NCBI GenBank assembly: GCA_038237225.1
Contig: JBBRYX010000023.1
Location: 19,754-83,753, forward strand
Length of the DNA: 64,000 bases
Reading direction: 5' to 3'
DNA from: DASVUC01 sp038237225
GTDB taxonomy: Bacteria; Planctomycetota; Phycisphaerae; Tepidisphaerales; Tepidisphaeraceae
The notes under the pieces were generated by a model, which had not been told where the DNA came from, searched no databases, and was given only the letters and a program-made list of their open reading frames with translations. Below, one piece after another: positions 62,481-64,000 of this stretch. The position numbers were made by a program, and so were the translations under genes. Each line of letters opens with the position of its first letter. Within the stretch, counting starts at the first letter, position 1.

Positions 62481-63764
62481 ATGGATTACGCCGCCATCGC
62501 CACCGCAGCCAAAAACCACGAACAGGACATGGTCGCCTTCCTGCGCGACCTCATCGCCATCGAAGGCTATTCGGGAACCGAGAAAAACGTCATCAACCGG
62601 ATCAAGAACGAAGTCGAAAAACTCGGCGCTGCCGACAAAGTCTGGATCGACGGCCTCGGAAACCTCCTCGTCCAGGTCGGCACCGGCCCCCGCCTCATCG
62701 CAATCGACGCCCACGTCGACACCGTCGGCGTCGGCAATCCAGCCGAGTGGAAGCACGACCCCTTCAAAGGCAAAGTCGAAAAAGGCATCGTCTATGGCCG
62801 AGGCGCCGGCGACCAACGCGGCGCCGTCCCCGCCATGGTCTACGCGACGAAAATCATCAAGGATCTGAATCTCGCCGACGACAACCAGTGGTCCTTGCTG
62901 CTGACCTTCACCGTCATGGAAGAAGACTGCGACGGACTCTGTTGGCAATACATCGTCAACGAGGACAAGATCCGCCCCGAGTGCGTCGTCATCACCGATT
63001 CCACCAACTGCAAAGTCCTCCGCGGCCAGCGCGGCCGAATGGAAATCGGCATCTCCGTCCCCGGTAAATCCTGCCACGGCTCCATGCCCGAAAAAGGCGA
63101 CAACGCCGTCTACAAAGCCGCCAAGATCGTCAACCAAATCGAGAAGCTGCACAAACGTCTGAAGAAAGACAAGTTTCTAGGGCCAGGCACCGTCACCGTC
63201 AGCTACATCGACTGCCAAACCCCCAGCCGCTGCGCCGTCCCCGGCGCCGCCTATATCCAACTGGATCGCCGCCTTACCACTGGCGAAACCGCCGAACTCG
63301 CGATCCGTGAAGTCAAAGACGCCGTCAAACGCGCGGGTGTGCAAGCGAAAGTCGAACTCCTCAAGTACAAGGAAAAGGCCTACACCGGCAAGACCTACGA
63401 AACCGACAAATACTTCCCCACCTGGGTCGAAGAAGAAAACGCCCCCCAGGTCCGCGCCGCCGTCGCAGCCCACCAGGCCCTCTTCAAGAAAAAGCCCATC
63501 GTCGACCGCTGGACCTTCAGCACCAACGGCGTCTCCATTGCCGGTATGTTCGGAATCGCCTGCGTCGGCTTCGGCCCTGCCCCCGAAGACGTCGCCCACA
63601 CCGTCAACGACTCCGTCCCCATCGAACACCTCGTCCGCTGCGCCGCCATGTACGCGGCCTTCCCCGGAACCTACTGTGCGCTCCCGAAAAAAAACGTGAA
63701 CGGTCGCGCCAAGACCACCAGGAAGCCCGCAAAAACCAAGACGCCCGCGCTGGCAAAACGCTAA
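62481..63764 (+). CDS. M20-family metallohydrolase, YgeY-like
   Basis: A 427-aa amidohydrolase of the ArgE/DapE/YgeY type. H78 and D80 in AIDAHVDTVG, D111 in GRGAGDQRGA and the E147-E148 pair in TVMEEDCDG are the metal and catalytic residues. The closing HTVNDSVPIEHL matches YgeY. The C-terminus has an extra basic tail (RAKTTRKPAKTKTP). A GGAG site precedes 62481. Together with carbamate kinase it suggests breakdown of an N-acyl or ureido amino acid, with the carbamoyl moiety used for ATP (inference). Confidence 0.9.
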   Translation: MDYAAIATAAKNHEQDMVAFLRDLIAIEGYSGTEKNVINRIKNEVEKLGAADKVWIDGLGNLLVQVGTGPRLIAIDAHVDTVGVGNPAEWKHDPFKGKVEKGIVYGRGAGDQRGAVPAMVYATKIIKDLNLADDNQWSLLLTFTVMEEDCDGLCWQYIVNEDKIRPECVVITDSTNCKVLRGQRGRMEIGISVPGKSCHGSMPEKGDNAVYKAAKIVNQIEKLHKRLKKDKFLGPGTVTVSYIDCQTPSRCAVPGAAYIQLDRRLTTGETAELAIREVKDAVKRAGVQAKVELLKYKEKAYTGKTYETDKYFPTWVEEENAPQVRAAVAAHQALFKKKPIVDRWTFSTNGVSIAGMFGIACVGFGPAPEDVAHTVNDSVPIEHLVRCAAMYAAFPGTYCALPKKNVNGRAKTTRKPAKTKTPALAKR

Positions 63765-63862
63765 GGTCGCCTGTATTGCTATCCGTCAGAATTTGCGCGG
63801 CGCGACAAGATTCTTCGAGAGTCAGGAGTTTGATTCACAGATTTCACAGATTGCGCAGATTA

Positions 63863-64000
63863 GAGCGTGTTATGAACTTTGAGTAGCTTGGGCGGGTATA
63901 GGCTGAATGGCAAGGAAGCCTTACCCAAGCGATGTCACGGATGACGAGTGGGGGTTCGTCGCCCCGTATTTGACGCTGATGCGTGAAGACGCACCGCAGC
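63863..64000 (+). mobile_element. Left end of an IS5-like insertion sequence
   Basis: The segment from 63863 begins GAGCGTGTTATGAACTTTG, just after TTA (a TNA target type). Its transposase starts 44 bp inside. The rest is beyond the window edge. Its end resembles the terminal repeats of the MITE-like elements at 49382 and 55803 (14 of 19 positions shared with the latter's GAGTCTGTGATGAATTTCG). The flanking cacagatttcacagatt (from 63835) is a short direct repeat. Confidence 0.7.
63907..64000 (+). CDS. IS5-family transposase, 5' part
   Basis: The first ~31 codons, MARKPYPSDVTDDEWGFVAP and onward, match the N-terminal domain of IS5-family (DUF4096-type) transposases, whose usual phrase is Y-P-S-D-[LV]-T-D-x-E-W. 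The DDE domain lies beyond the right edge, so completeness cannot be judged. Confidence 0.88.
   Translation, partial: MARKPYPSDVTDDEWGFVAPYLTLMREDAPQ

Overview
The window looks like chromosomal DNA of a high-GC planctomycete, most likely in the class Phycisphaerae (Tepidisphaera/Humisphaera-like); this placement is inference. It rests on the LEPRQ/LERRQ N-terminal signatures of two large secreted proteins, a b subunit of ATP synthase with its own signal peptide, an exosortase/EPS locus, many TPR proteins, a scatter of polysaccharide-active enzymes and many interspersed palindromic repeats.

Layout. 1-5.8 kb: a minus-strand F0F1-ATP synthase operon (atpZ-like, atpI-like, atpB, atpE, atpF, atpH, atpA) that stops after atpA at a terminator, so atpG, atpD and atpC must lie elsewhere. 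5.9-8.2 kb: a GT-C membrane glycosyltransferase and a small zinc-ribbon membrane protein. 8.5-19.9 kb: an exopolysaccharide/exosortase locus (Wza-like export lipoprotein, exosortase, EpsI-like protein, giant TPR protein, Wzz-tyrosine kinase), closed by a terminator. 20-22.7 kb: DUF2007 protein, MBL hydrolase, GH43. 22.7-28.8 kb: stand-alone LigD phosphoesterase, then ackA-xfp (phosphoketolase shunt), a squalene-synthase-like protein without its Asp motifs, and a lipoprotein. 28.8-38.3 kb: RNase D, a receiver-only response regulator, pdxA, riboflavin synthase, an overlapping SDR-CE15-TPR/O-GlcNAc-transferase operon, DUF486, truD. 38.4-43.5 kb: a 1671-aa secreted beta-helix/CBM/FN3 protein. 44-47.3 kb: tRNA-Leu, a TPR-like secreted protein and a PpiD-like chaperone.

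47.7-49.6 kb is a decayed island integrated in tRNA-Lys(CTT). The 3' half of the tRNA is repeated at its far end, and a tRNA-type terminator lies just beyond that copy. The island holds remnants of DUF4258/DUF2283 and DUF4160/DUF2442 pairs and a type III restriction (Res) pseudogene. The far att copy is itself split by a palindromic element that carries a second, 100-bp MITE-like insertion.

49.9-64 kb: GH57, PA14-GH88, a frameshifted BT1-type transporter, a class IV aminotransferase, two exported proteins of unknown function, a phosphate permease with its DUF47 partner, a GH5-like hydrolase, trpB, carbamate kinase with a YgeY-like M20 hydrolase, and the left end of an IS5-like element. The end of that IS resembles the termini of the MITE-like repeats, and all three elements abut a TNA trinucleotide. 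The best leads are this layered mobile-element story, the split ATP operon with hairpins between its genes, and the degenerate squalene-synthase homologue beside the phosphoketolase pair.
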